Shown: positions 46,283-57,744, counted from the stretch's first letter. The stretch is DNA of 64,000 nt from Calliopum simillimum (GCA_951812925.1 OX638370.1:109940897-110004896), one strand, 5' to 3'. Numbers and translations: made by a program. Notes: a model not told the origin generated them from the letters alone.

Positions 46283-47080
46283 ATATCTCTGAAATGCAAA
46301 ATTATCAAAAAGATACAAAACAATATCTCAAACGCAAAAGTATCGAAATGGTACAAAAGTTTCTTTGATTTAAAAAAGTATCTTAGTATCATCTTTGAAA
46401 TGCAAAAGTATCGAAAAGTACAAAATTATCAAAAAAAAAAAATACAAAAATTTCTCTAAAATGCAGAAGTATCGAAAAGATGCAAAAGTATCTCTAAAAT
46501 GCAAAAGTATCAGAAAGATACAAAAGTATCGCTGAAGTGCAAAAGTATCGAAAAAATACAAATATTTCTTTGAAACGCAAACGTATCAAAGGGATAGAAC
46601 GAATAGTATCTCTGAAATACAAAAATATGAAAAGATATAAAATTACAAAATTATCAAAAACATACAAAAGTACATTTTGAAATGCAGAAGTATCGAAAAG
46701 ATACAAAGTTATCTCTGAAATGCAAAAGTATCAAAAAGATACAAAACTAACGGTGAAGTGCAAAAGTATCGAAAAGATACAAAAGTTTCTTTAAAACGCT
46801 AAAGTATGAAAGAGATAGAAAGAAATGTATCTCTGAAATAAAATAGTATGGAAAAAATTCAAAACTATCAAAAAAAAAAAAAAAAAAACAGAAGTATCTC
46901 TGAAATGCAAAAGTATCGAAAAAATACAAAATTATCAAAAAATTCTCTGAAATGCAGAAGTAGCAAAAAGATACAAAAGTACCTCTGAAATGCAAAAGTA
47001 TCGAAAGGATACAAAAATAACTAAAAGATAAAAAATTATTTCAAAGATACAAAAAATATCTGCCAGATACAAAATTGTGT
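46270..47080. repeat. Minisatellite, about 38-bp unit (CTCTGAAATGCAAAAGTATC...)
   Basis: About 20 imperfect units combine TCTCTGAAATGCAAAAGTATC with GAAAAGATACAAAAGTAT. Short homopolymer insertions are scattered through. Open frames on the minus strand are Phe/Tyr/Leu-rich periodic peptides caused by the repeat. Confidence 0.9.
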
Positions 47081-47727
47081 AAATCATCCACAACTGCAAA
47101 GGATGAAAATACTTCGAAAAAAACAGTTACTTTTTCAGAAAAACTTGGACTGTTTCCAGTTCTTACTTGTTAACATCGAGTCAACTCACTCCTTGTCAAT
47201 CTGATGTAATTGGAGGTGCTACTTGAGCCCACATTGCATTACTTTTTTATTAAAAAAGTTAAATATAAAGCACATTTTAAGCTAAAATTCTCGCTATCCG
47301 AGAAAGTGCTTAAGGAGCCTTTATCAATAAATTAAACAACTATAAATTTTTAAAATTTCTATTTAAACGTTTACTGTCCTTGCGATACGCACATACCTTA
47401 GTATTTTAACTGAAAAGATAAGTACATACATATATCTCACCAGCATTCCCAGCACGTGGCAGATGTTTCGCAAAAGTTCAAAAATATTATGTGCAGGTGT
47501 TTTGTTTACAATACAATTCCCCTGTTCGTTTATCCAATAAAATTTAATTGAAATCAATTGGAATGGTTTTTCTTTCATGACCTTAGATTTCTACTTGATT
47601 CGTTAGATCTACAATGTAGGCGAATTTCAAATAAAATAAACTAAGAAAAAAAAAAAAAAAAAAAATTCTGTGTGTTTGCGTGCCTTCCCCCTCAAAATGG
47701 CCTGAGTGTTGATTTTCTCAAATAAAA

Positions 47728-48147
47728 ATGAGTGATCGTACACCCACACCTACCAATCAAAATAACAACAACAACAACAATGATAAACAAAACGATGCCA
47801 CCCCCAGTGTTACACAAGATTTTCGACAAAATCACACGCGTCCCGCCGCCGGGCCAACGCCACCAACACGTTCCATATTACCGCCACAACCGCATGAATT
47901 AACCGCCGAATGGACGGTACGCGCGCAATTGACATTCGCACGTGCCGGTGAACGTGTACAACGTGAATTCAGCTCAAATGATCCTTTGCATCCTGTACGT
48001 GTTGTCTATAAATGGTCAACATTGGATACGGCACATGATCCGAACACGACGCACTGTGGTGGGAATGATGATGAGGGCGATATATCTTCTTCCAATACAT
48101 TTCCCAGTCATAAAAGAACATCATCAGGACAATCGACGCCTTTGAAG
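47728..48147 (+). CDS. Nested gene, exon 1: N terminus of unrecognised protein
   Basis: The ATG at 47728 starts MSDRTPTPTNQ, followed by an Asn run and a Pro-rich stretch. A more ordered-looking segment, LTAEWTVRAQLTFARAGERV then DPLHPVRVVYKWSTLD, comes next. The donor TTGAAG|GTACAT leaves exon end 48147 in phase 0. Codon use is richer in GC than the surrounding intron, which supports real coding. I do not recognise the family. The first Met is chosen because nothing upstream is open or has a clear acceptor. The gene lies in the third Pkn intron, same strand. Because exons 1-3 are all phase 0, splicing onto Pkn exons would also keep frame, so a Pkn alternative-start isoform is a competing view. 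Confidence 0.75.
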
Positions 48148-48218
48148 GTACATAACATGGAACAGTTTAAAAATTTTGTTTGAGCTTTTACCTTCTTAAA
48201 TATTCATTTTCACTTTAG

Positions 48219-48611
48219 AAAACAACCAACAAATCCAAACAACATGAAAGTTTTCATTCAACCGCTTCATCTACTGCTGATCTTGGTGGTGCTGATTCCG
48301 CTTTTAGCGGTTCCAATGCATCAAAGAATAAAGACAAGTCAGGTCCTGGTGCGCCACCACCACCACCACCACCTCCTGATGGTAATGGCATGGCAAGTGC
48401 AGCGGTATATGGTACACGTTGCCGCAGCACTTGTAATATTGTGGTCTCTGCGGTAGCAGATTTCTTGCCGCCAGATGCTGCAACAGCAGCAACTCCTGAA
48501 AATTTTATGTCAACAACACGTACAACAACGGCGACGGATTTTATACCAGAAGAAGAACCAGATCCATTTGTTTATAATACCACAGCCAGTTATACAGTGT
48601 TGCCAGAAAAG
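48219..48611 (+). CDS. Nested gene, exon 2
   Basis: Acceptor TTTTCACTTTAG ends at 48218 after a 71-bp intron, and the donor GAAAAG|GTATGA starts at 48612. The exon encodes a Ser/Lys-rich linker, a poly-Pro run, then GTRCRSTCNIVVSAVADFLP and an acidic EEEPDPFVYN segment ending SYTVLPEK. Phase 0 at both ends, length 393 bp. No known domain is recognised; the peptide is mostly predicted disordered by composition. Confidence 0.78.
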
Positions 48612-50439
48612 GTATGAGCGCGAAATTTTTTAAAAAAAAGTGTGAGATCATTTTCAAAAAAATCTATGGGCAATGTCTTGGGCAACTTTTTGAAAACGTT
48701 GTTTTTGTTTTACTTTCACTTTTTTTGCACTTTAAATGTGTACGACGGTCACGTTCGTCACCTTTAAGTTTACACTGCAAAATGCAAAATGATAATAGTA
48801 GTTTTTCGCTCTCTTTTTATGCCTCTTTTTGTTAACGCTCTCTCTCTCTCGAAAATGTATGAAAGCTACTTCTATCCTTGGTTACCAATGTCTAGCAACT
48901 TGCAAGTGCCACCATATTATAAATTTGACTGTAGTTTTTCCACTCGCACGATTTGCACTGACCTGAAGTATTTGCTTGTATAAAATGCAGTACACTGAAG
49001 TATTTGCTATGATCAGTTTTTTTTTTTTTACACTGATAAAACAAGGCAGCGTACTTCAGTGTCAAAATGAAATCAATGCATAGCAAAGTTTTGAATCTTG
49101 AATTTTTGGGATCAAATACTAAAAATATGCACCATATTTCAAGATGTCTTTGGCAGCGCCAAAGTTACTACTTAAAAAAACCGGTAACTTACGGCCAATT
49201 TAATATTTTTGTAATCTGTTTAGTTTTTAATGCCTATGTATGTTACATACGGTTCATATCAATGACATTGAATTAAAATGCCTATCACTCATACGTCAAG
49301 TTAACTTGAAATTTTAATGAACCCATCGACAGGCTTTAATTTGATTTTCAAAGAAAATTTCAATTACACCATTCTTAGTATTCCACATTATAAATTATTC
49401 AGTCCAACAGCACTTCATACATTACAATTTATTTGTTTTTATTTGCTTTTGTTTGGTATTTTCTTGAACTACCACACACCCCAACCCACCTTAAAGTTTT
49501 TCTTTTGAGTTTTTGAACGATTTATGTCTCTGTATATGTGTAAAATTTAACAATATGTTAAATTCCATTCCCTTTATTTAATTTGTTTACTTTGCATTAA
49601 TTTTTCTTGTCTTTAAAATATCCATTAAAATTTCTTCCAACTGTTGTACGTTATTTTACTCCTCATTTCATTGTATACTTATTCAATCACGTGTGTTTGT
49701 ACAATTTAATCTATGCGATATCTTCACTTAGGTTGGTTTGTATCTAATTAATCATGCCCGTCGAATAGTTTGGCCAAAATAAGAAAGAAAAATCTTAACA
49801 ATCAACGCAGGCAACAATTGCTTAATGTATTTTCTGCTTAATTTTCCGCTTGAATTTTTTTTTTTTTTTTATAAATTTTTGCATTGAGTTCATTCGCATT
49901 TTGGCACAGAAAGCAAAACCTTTTGTTCTTGCTTTATCCCGTGCGCAATAGCTGAAAATTAAAAGTGTGAAATGAATGTGTGAGATTGTGTAGAATTGTT
50001 TGTTGGAAATATTTGTGTTGAAAACTTTCGTCACTTCATTTGACATGATACCATTGCAGTTGAGAAGTGGCACCACTTGCCATTTCGCTTTGTTCAAATG
50101 GATAATTAATGATATGCCATAAATTTCGGTTTACTTTTTATGTTCCTCTATTGTGAATTGTTTTTTTCTTTACAATTTTGTAAAATTTTTCTTTGAAATG
50201 TTCATGCCACAGCAAAAAATAACTGAAAAAAGAAGCTTCAGCTTAAAATTTGAATTTTTATTGTTTAGCAGGACGTATGTGATATGTTTTGTTATAAAAT
50301 TTTGTGAAAATTGTTTCTAGCTCTATTGATACGATTATTTCATATTAAATGTGGTTTTTATGTATCTACCAGTATAAAGGCATACGCTGATTTTAATTTT
50401 TTCAATATCGCTTCTTTAGTAACTGAGATAATCGGCCTT

Positions 50440-50785
50440 TTACCGGGCAAAAAGTAATGAACTTATTTCCCTTCACAAAATTTCCGTATCTTGGATTCGT
50501 TACTCCCACGTTGGGCGCTAGTAGTCTGAGTGATATTTTTCTCTCACTCATGTCTCAACATCGTTTCTGTAGTAACTGAAATGAACAGCTTTTTTTCGGG
50601 CAAAAAGTAATGGATTTATTTCCCTCCACAAAATTTCCGTATTTTGGATCCGTTTTTGATATCAAACTTTATGAAGAACTGCTTCCGACTCTATTGGGAC
50701 AAACGGTAATAGACTCATTTCCCTCCATAAAATTTCCATTTCTGTGATTTCTTTCTCCCACTTTGGGCGCCAGTAGTGTTCGCTC
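50440..50785. repeat. Tandem repeat, three diverged units
   Basis: Each unit has GTAATGRAYTTATTTCCCTY, then ACAAAATTTCCGTATYTTGGAT. Two end with a CCCACKTTGGGCGCYAGTAG block (50511-50528 and 50757-50775). Confidence 0.65.
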
Positions 50786-50849
50786 TATGAATATCAGTTT
50801 AAAAGTTATTTTATTCTTTAGAAGCTAACATGATTTAGGAAAATTATTT

Positions 50850-51230
50850 ATACTAGAATCGCCAAATGGTCAAAATTTTACCAAAAATGTATTAAATAAT
50901 TTTCGTACTTTTTGGACACTTAGAGCTTTTTTTGATACAAAATAGAAAAGCTCATTTATCATCACTGGTACAATGACAAATGTGAAACGTAAACAAAACA
51001 AAGAACACGTACAGTGTTATGCTATTTGTTTTTCTCTTTGTGCTTGTTGTTGTTAGTATTTAAAAATGTTTATTTAATTTTGCCAGGCTTTAGGGCAACA
51101 TATTAAAATAATTTGAACTTTGTGCACATCTACACACAAATACCTTTCTAATGGTGAAAAATTCAAAGTCGTACTCCATTTCTAACGTAGTAAAAAAAGG
51201 AGGACAAATTTTTGTCTTGCGTAGTAATAT
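50850..51230 (-). repeat. Dispersed repeat, copy 2 (inverted partner at 32311-32680)
   Basis: The reverse complement aligns end to end with 32311-32680, including ACAAATTTTTGTCTTGCGTA at its right edge and ACTAGAATCGCC at its left. Divergence is moderate with small indels. Lying 18 kb apart in opposite orientation within one transcription unit, the copies could pair in the Pkn pre-mRNA. Confidence 0.7.
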
Positions 51231-51607
51231 GTAGATAATAAATACGAAAGAACATAAATACAAAGATCTTCGCTATAAAGTTGCTTTTGGCCTTTTTCTT
51301 TTGCGCCCTTATTAAGAGCGTTATCTAGGAGGTCGTGAAGAAGAATAGTGAGTTAGTAATAGCAAACAGTCCTGCTGGGTGCTTGTTTTACTAAACAAAT
51401 GTGGTTGACACTAACCCGTTGTGTACCACACTGCATTCAAAACTCCCGAGAGATGGGACATAACTTATAGTTTTTATATAATGCCTTAAGAATAGCTCCT
51501 TCTTAAAATAAAAAACACATCAGATTTACTGAAAATGATCTCACCAAGCCTTGCTCACTTGTTGTACTCGTATATAAAAATTTCACTATCGTTTCCCTTC
51601 AAAACAG

Positions 51608-51871
51608 TCCTTTGACGAAATACCGTCATCCAAGAATTTCACAAGTTTTGGCAAAATTCTTGCATTACGTGATGCCTTTTCCCAAACCAGTGACACCGAA
51701 ACGAAATACCTAGAAGAACAACAGGGACGACGTTACTCCAACAGTCGCAGTCCCATGGATAGACGGCAACAAATGTCAACACCGCAACCGCGTAGAGCTT
51801 ACGATCAGCGACGTGGAACTGCCGAAATAATAAGCGGTGCATATGTTGTAGACGAAGGCAGCTCATTTAGG
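51608..51871 (+). CDS. Nested gene, exon 3
   Basis: Acceptor CCCTTCAAAACAG ends at 51607 and the donor TTTAGG|GTAAAT starts at 51872. The exon encodes SFDEIPSSKNFTSFGKILAL, RDAFSQTSDTETKYLEEQQG, then Arg/Gln-rich sequence and GTAEIISGAYVVDEGSSFR. It is 264 bp, phase 0 at both ends. Codon use is clearly protein-like. No domain recognised. Confidence 0.8.
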
Positions 51872-51926
51872 GTAAATCTGACATAACATTCTTCAAAATG
51901 CTTACTAACAATTTGGTTTTTTTCAG

Positions 51927-53684
51927 CCCTCGTATACACCATCGCCAACACAAACCTTCAAGTCAGCATCACTACCACGAATTCCACCATTACCAGGTCA
52001 ACAATACAGCACACAATCCGCACAAATGCAGCAGAAACCCACCACAACCGGTGGTGGCGAACCACAAAAGAAACCGCGTACCGTACACATCGATGTATAT
52101 TGCACCGGTTCCGACGAAGACGATGATAATGAAGATGATGAACAAGCAGATGCTGAATCATCAACATCAAGTAGTGGTGCTGATGAAGGCACACGTCAAT
52201 TCGATCTCGAATCGAATTCAACGCCGCAGACAGTGTTGGATAACGAACAAATGCGTTTGCGTCATCAGCGTGTACTGGGAAAAGCGCTACCACGTCGTAT
52301 AGCTGCTGCAACACAACAACAGCAGCCGAGCCAAACTCAGCCAGCTCAAGTAGAGTCTACCTCCACGCAATCGGAATTGAATTTGGGGCATGCCGTAACA
52401 AAATCCAGCACCGCCGAGGAAGTTTCCGAATCGAAACAGTTGCTCTTTCGCAAACACATTGGCGACCAACGTGCTGCGAAATTACAAAATCTGCGTCAGA
52501 AATATATGCGTCAGCCAAGTGATGATGCATTGAGCTCCACATATCCAAGTTCTTCACGTTCTACTACACGCGATGCAACTTGCAGTAGTATCTCGAGTGC
52601 AGTGCCTTCTACACATGCGGCCGACTATGCTGATTCTTCGTGGAAAGAAACCGAAGAGCCTGGTACCGACAATACCTTTTCAGTGCCAAGAAATGATAGC
52701 TTTGATTATGAGCACTCAACCGATCGTTTGCGCATCAAGCAAATGGAACGTTTTTGGTCACATACGGGCGGTGCCGTCGATGGTGATCAACATTTGCAAC
52801 CAATTTCCGAGGGAAATTCTCAGCGCGCATCACCATTTAGAGGACCGCAGTTTTTTGAACGTAACGATACTTTGCCCTCTGAGTCAGAGAATTTCTCAGA
52901 AACCGATTATTTTTATACCTATCCGGGTCGACGTACTCCGGCGCGTCAATGGCATCAGAATTCACCAGCATCACCACCACCACCGCCACCAGCGCCAGTG
53001 ACAATATCACCGACCAGTACGCCACAGATGCATTTCCTGCGTAATCGACCAGGATTTTTGCAATTCTTTGGTCCACACTCACCAACAAGAGAATTTGCAC
53101 AAACGCCACCAATGCATCAGCAACAGCAGCAGCCGCCACCACCCATGTCAGCACCTATACTGCCTACTAGTTGCCAACCACCGCTACAAATGCGTTATCC
53201 TACATATCCAGAGCATTTGCAGCGTTGGAAAAGTGAGGCACGCGATGATCTGCCGCACGCCACTGAAACAACATCACAGCATTTTGCGTCAATGGCAATA
53301 CCAACACCTGTGCGTTGTGGTAGCGAAGCACCGCCTTCAACTAATACCACAACTACAACAGCTGCTGCTTCTAGCGTTGGTTTTGGTGGCAGCTTCATCT
53401 TTCAAGGGCCTGCTGTTGCGCGGCGTTTTGAAATGAAACAGGACAGTCCGGCCGCTAGTGAAGCATCGACAATTGTCTCTGGATATACTACAGAATATTT
53501 GGAGAAAGCACGTAAATTTGGCAAAGTTGTGAGCACTGCCCGTAAACCGGGTCATCATGTGGGCCCAACGAAAAATCCAAGTTGTTCATGTGAAAGTTGT
53601 ACGCGTTGGTTGGCCGAACGTTTTCAGCTGCGTGGACGAGCTTTTTCTTTGGGAGAACGACCGATATTGAAAAGACCAAATTGA
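51927..53684 (+). CDS. Nested gene, terminal exon
   Basis: The acceptor TTTTTTTCAG ends at 51926 after a 55-bp intron. The frame runs 585 codons to TGA at 53682-53684. It is Ser/Pro/Gln-rich with an acidic patch (GSDEDDDNEDDEQADAESS) and a helical basic stretch (LLFRKHIGDQRAAKLQNLRQ). Poly-Pro and poly-Gln runs follow. The more ordered C terminus reads YLEKARKFGKVVSTARKPGH, CSCESCTRWLAERFQLRGRA and FSLGERPILKRPN. The CxCxxC-W cluster is the only candidate folded motif. The full four-exon product would be about 943 residues. I do not recognise it; a cytoskeletal or scaffold role is possible from composition, but that is a guess. Confidence 0.85.
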   Translation, partial: PSYTPSPTQTFKSASLPRIPPLPGQQYSTQSAQMQQKPTTTGGGEPQKKPRTVHIDVYCTGSDEDDDNEDDEQADAESSTSSSGADEGTRQFDLESNSTPQTVLDNEQMRLRHQRVLGKALPRRIAAATQQQQPSQTQPAQVESTSTQSELNLGHAVTKSSTAEEVSESKQLLFRKHIGDQRAAKLQNLRQKYMRQPSDDALSSTYPSSSRSTTRDATCSSISSAVPSTHAADYADSSWKETEEPGTDNTFSVPRNDSFDYEHSTDRLRIKQMERFWSHTGGAVDGDQHLQPISEGNSQRASPFRGPQFFERNDTLPSESENFSETDYFYTYPGRRTPARQWHQNSPASPPPPPPAPVTISPTSTPQMHFLRNRPGFLQFFGPHSPTREFAQTPPMHQQQQQPPPPMSAPILPTSCQPPLQMRYPTYPEHLQRWKSEARDDLPHATETTSQHFASMAIPTPVRCGSEAPPSTNTTTTTAAASSVGFGGSFIFQGPAVARRFEMKQDSPAASEASTIVSGYTTEYLEKARKFGKVVSTARKPGHHVGPTKNPSCSCESCTRWLAERFQLRGRAFSLGERPILKRPN

Positions 53685-53777
53685 AGAAAAATCCATCACA
53701 TGCATTTACCATACGAAAAGAAAGCAAAATTTGCTTATCTTTCGAACAAATCCGAATTGAAGTTGTAAACAAAATGA

Positions 53778-53783
53778 AATAAA
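53778..53783 (+). terminator. Poly-A signal of the nested gene
   Basis: AATAAA lies 94 bp after the stop codon. Further AATAAA hexamers at about 53999 and 54220 are alternative sites. Their presence supports an independent 3' end rather than continuation into Pkn. Confidence 0.5.
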
Positions 53784-54740
53784 AAATCTATCTGCATTTA
53801 CCTTTTAATTTGTATATGATATGGACTGCAGTCAAAAAGCCAATAGGAATGATACAAAAATGAATTTATCAATCAATTTGATTGAATTGAATTATGAACA
53901 TTATGGCTTTTCGAAAATTATTTCTTAGAGCTTAAGGCTGAAAAGTCTTTAACATATTAATTTTATTTTATTTTTTTGTGTCTATTATCCTTAAGTTAAT
54001 AAAAAAAACATTTCTTTAATTTATTCATAAAATTTTAATTTAAATATTTATTTATTTAATTGAAAATTCTATCCTCGCTCCATTGCCATAGTTATCTAAC
54101 AATAGTTTAGAACTTTTCTGTCATTTACATATCTAAATGTTAAGAGAAAGAGACTAATTTGTATAAAAAAACTAAACATTAAAATGTTCCTCAAATGTTC
54201 ACTAAATTCAATTTTAACAAATAAAGCTTTAAATTTAAGAAAAATTAAGTTAATGGTGTAATTTATTTTCTACTTCATAGCAAAAAAATTTTAAATTAAT
54301 TATACCGCTTTGTCATGAATTTATATATTTATCGGGATTTTTCCCCTGTGAAAACGTAGAATTAGCTGTCATAATCGAATGAATTTTGCCGTTCCAGAAC
54401 TTATTGCGATTGCATACCAAGGAATCTGAGAAGAAAATTTCTCGAGAATGTTTATTAATGATAAGGTCCATAGCCTTTTTGGTGGTATTTCGCTGCTAGA
54501 GTGAAATCCGTACTTTTATTCGAGAAACAATGCGGAATGTAATGCTCTAGTCAACTAAAGAAAATAGTCGCGCAGTGCGCTGACCAGCTGCAAAGTTTTG
54601 CAAAAGATAATAAGGTTACAGGTTCTGTTACTGATGCGCTGATTATGCTATGCGTCGTTAACATTTTGTAGTTGGGGGCGTTGTGGAATTTAAACTTAAT
54701 AAGGAACTCTTAAAACAATGCGACATTTTTTTTTATATTT

Positions 54741-54874
54741 AGGGTATTCCTTAAAACGTGTAGAAGCCTCAAAACCTCGTAAACTCATAAAACTGTCAAA
54801 GTTCATATTGATTTTGACAACTATTACGAGTTTACGAGGTTTTCGAGGCATTTACACGTTTTAATGAATACCCT
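54741..54874. mobile_element. Palindromic MITE, 134 bp
   Basis: The left arm starts AGGGTATTCCTTAAAACGTG and continues CTCAAAACCTCGTAAACTC. The right arm is its complement, ending CACGTTTTAATGAATACCCT. The loop is about 35 bp. The target duplication is unclear: flanks TTATATTT and CATTATTT agree at 5 of 8 positions. Confidence 0.75.
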
Positions 54875-55173
54875 CATTATTTTACTCTCATAGCTATGTA
54901 AAAAGCTTTACCACTTGCTGAAAACTTTTTCGCCAGCACATATTGCGGCTCACGAAGCAAAGCTCTTCAGGGGTAAGTAAAAAAATGTTTAAATCAAGTA
55001 AAAGCTGTGCTCTTACATTTGTGTATAAATGTGCGAAAGCACATTTTAACTTTAATTTACAGCATTAAACCAAGAACATTCACACACTTAAATTTAATTT
55101 ATAATCTTGAAATTGCATTTACAACAAAATTTTAACTTTTTTCCTTTTTACTTACTCTTCCTCCCTTACTTAG

Positions 55174-56481
55174 GCTCAAGGTCGCCTTTCGGAATCTTCA
55201 CGCAAACTCGATCTACTACGTCATTCACTTGACTTGCGACGCCTAGAACTGCCTACTGATTCGCCTGCCGCGCTACAGCTCAAGACAGAATTGCATGCTG
55301 TACAACAGGCTGCTTCACCCATCCCTGTCACTTACACCTCACTACAACCCTTCCATGGTGGCCTATTGGGTGGCAAGACCTATCATCAAGTCTCAACATT
55401 GGGACGTTGCGCTAGCGTCACCGGTAAACTTGAAGTGCGTCTTATGGGCTGTCAAGATCTACTTGAAGATGTACCCGGACGTTCACGACGTGATAAAGAC
55501 AACAACTCAAGTCCCGGTGACTTGCGCAGTTTTGTTAAGGGCGTTACATCGCGCAGCAGTTCCAAAAGTTACTCGGTAAAGGATGAGACCTCATTTGAAA
55601 TAATGGCGGTCATAAAGCTGGACAACATAACGGTGGGGCAAACCTCATGGAAGCCATGCTCGCAACAGGCTTGGGATCAACGTTTCTCCATCGATCTAGA
55701 TCGTTCACGTGAACTTGAAATTGGTGTCTTCTGGCGTGATTGGCGTTCACTGTGCGGTGTCAAGTTTTTGCGACTCGAAGAATTCATTGATGATGTGCGA
55801 CATGGCATGGCATTGCAACTGGAGCCACAGGGTCTACTCTTTGCTGAGATTAAGTTTTTAAATCCAATGATCTCGCAGAAACCAAAATTGCAACGTCAAC
55901 GTATGATTTTCAACAAACAACAGGTGCCGCGTGCCAAACAGATGAATATCAATGTGGCAACTTGGGGGCGTTTGCTGAAGCGTAATACGCCCAACAATTC
56001 GACAATGGCATCATCACAGCTACGCGATAGTGAATCACCAATATCGCGCACGCCCTCAAGTGGCACCATAGAAAATGATCCATACTCGCCAGGTCAACAG
56101 GCGCAAAATATGGATTATGATCCAGATGCAATTCCAATCGCAAGTGTCGAGACACCAGGTGAATGTCCAGATCCGATGACGAGCGGTTTGAGTGGTTTAC
56201 GTCCGCTGTCAATGCAAGGTATAGCAGTGTTGCCACCAGAATTGCCAACATCACCACCACAACAGCCAAAGCAGCAGCTGCCGATGGCTGGTGGTAGCAA
56301 TAATAATAATAACAATAATGCTGCTGGATTGCATTTGCAAATTGCGGGTAAAAGTGGTGTTGGAGTTGTAGCCGGAAAGTCTACGACAACTAACAAACAG
56401 CTGACGCCATCGCAACCAATACCACCAGTGCCGTTGACATCGCCACCACCGGTTTTGCCAGCAACAAAATTGGATCCAGAG
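55174..56481 (+). CDS. Pkn: Pkn exon: end of third HR1 and C2-like domain
   Basis: Acceptor CCCTTACTTAG ends at 55173 and the donor CCAGAG|GTAAGT starts at 56482. Phase 0 at both ends. It opens AQGRLSESSRKLDLLRHSLD, completing HR1c from 33818. The C2-like domain follows: VTGKLEVRLMGCQDLLEDVP, then DETSFEIMAVIKLDN, SWKPCSQQAWDQRFSIDLDR, ELEIGVFWRDWRSLCGVKFL and FLNPMISQKPKLQRQRMIF. This order (HR1s, then C2-like) is specific to PKN kinases, where the C2-like region takes part in lipid responsiveness and autoinhibition. The rest is a Pro/Ser/Asn-rich linker with an Asn run near 56300. The open frame continuing past 56481 is intron read-through of T-rich sequence. Confidence 0.95.
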
Positions 56482-57744
56482 GTAAGTGTGCTTGCTGCGC
56501 TGACGTTTGCTTTTGGGGAAATAGGCAAAATTTCTTCTTTTTTTTCTCGTATTTTAGTCGGCAAGTTTTTGCGTAGTTTTGGTTTTAATTTTGTTTTTTT
56601 TTTAAATTTTGATTTTTATTTTTTTTTTTTTTATTTTTTAAATTGTAAAATTTTGTAAATTTTGTAATTTAAAATTGGTGTTAGCAGTTAACTTTCAAAC
56701 TACAAACTTTCAAAGTTTGTTAATTTTTTTTTAATAATAATCTCGATTTTTTTTTTCCAAATTTTAATTTAAATTTAATTTTGCTTTTAACTTAATTAAA
56801 AAGAAAAAAATGTCATGTGGTGTTGGCGTTCGTTTGCTTATATTTTTGTTAATGTTTATTAGTTTATAATACAAAAATCAATCATTGACAGCTACTGACT
56901 TTAAGTATGTAATTAAGCTTTTATTCATTTTTGCTTTCTTCTCATAAATTTCCACCTTCACCTACCACAACATTCACTTTGTAAAGCTCTCGATCATTCA
57001 CATACATCAAGAACATTTTTTTTTTTTTAAAAAAAAAAGCTTTCAAGTTTTTTCCCTAGAATTCCCATATAGTAAGCCCGCCCAATAGCATATCAAATAA
57101 GCATCTCTCCTTCAATTGCTTCAAAACCCAAAAGTTAATATAGACAAAGGTCCAATAAACTCATTTCTTAGTCTAGAAAAGTTGCAGTATTTAGTAAAGC
57201 TTTCACTAACAGCTTCTTTGAGTCAATATTCACCCTTATCATCTATATCGATTTCGATGGAACTAAATCGATATCATATATTTTTTTTATTTCCAGAATC
57301 GAAATCGAAAATTTTTGCAATCAAAATCGAATTAGATAAGGGTGATTTTAATTTTTTTTATATCTGTTATAAAGAGCTTTGTTAATTCCAATTTTGCTTG
57401 TATTAAAAATATTGAAGTGTGAAGTTTTTGTTAAAAATGTTTCATAGTTTTATTGAGAAATTGAGTGAGGTCTTGTAGTTTTTTCTCTATAAGATCTATT
57501 AATATTTTCCTAAGTTTTTTTAGTTCAATATTAAATGAAGAATAAAATTAGTAAGCCATTCCTTGCCTAGAGTAAAAAGAATTGACCTCACCCGTTTCTT
57601 ATATAGCTGTAATGTGGTGCATGGTTTCATTTCATGCTAAAAACGATATAAATGGCACAAAAACTGTCCATAACTTGGATATTTTTTAACCGATTTTCAT
57701 GTTCTGACATTTTTTAGAATAAAGTAAGTTAGTTTCTGCTATTT

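Larger units (their letters stand above)
48612..51607 (+). other. 3.0-kb intron of the nested gene
   Basis: GT at 48612 and AG at 51606-51607. Contents are AT-rich unique sequence, the tandem repeats at 50440-50780 and the inverted dispersed repeat at 50850-51230. The less AT-rich stretch at about 51280-51440 has no recognisable feature. Confidence 0.6.
33819..55173 (+). other. 21.4-kb Pkn intron hosting a nested gene and a CR1-like element
   Basis: GT at 33819 and AG at 55172-55173. It contains foldbacks (34648, 43576, 54741), minisatellites (35921, 46270), non-LTR elements (38041-42905, 46010), a dispersed repeat (50850) and the four-exon gene at 47728-53684. Stretches 37130-38040, 43740-46010 and 48612-50430 hold nothing else I can support. 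Confidence 0.75.

Noticed and set aside
46370..46995. Phe/Tyr-rich minus-strand frames
   Set aside because: They are products of the 38-bp minisatellite.
52837..53154. Antisense frames opposite the nested gene's terminal exon
   Set aside because: They are shadows of a GC-richer coding exon; the sense strand has the splice sites, stop and poly-A signal.
55949..56564. Long antisense frames opposite the Pkn C2 exon
   Set aside because: The sense strand encodes the conserved C2-like domain with matching splice phases, so the antisense is a shadow.
56482..56658. Continuation of the Pkn C2 exon to a stop at 56658
   Set aside because: A strong GTAAGT donor precedes it and the read-through peptide is Phe-rich from T runs; an intron-retained form is possible but unsupported.
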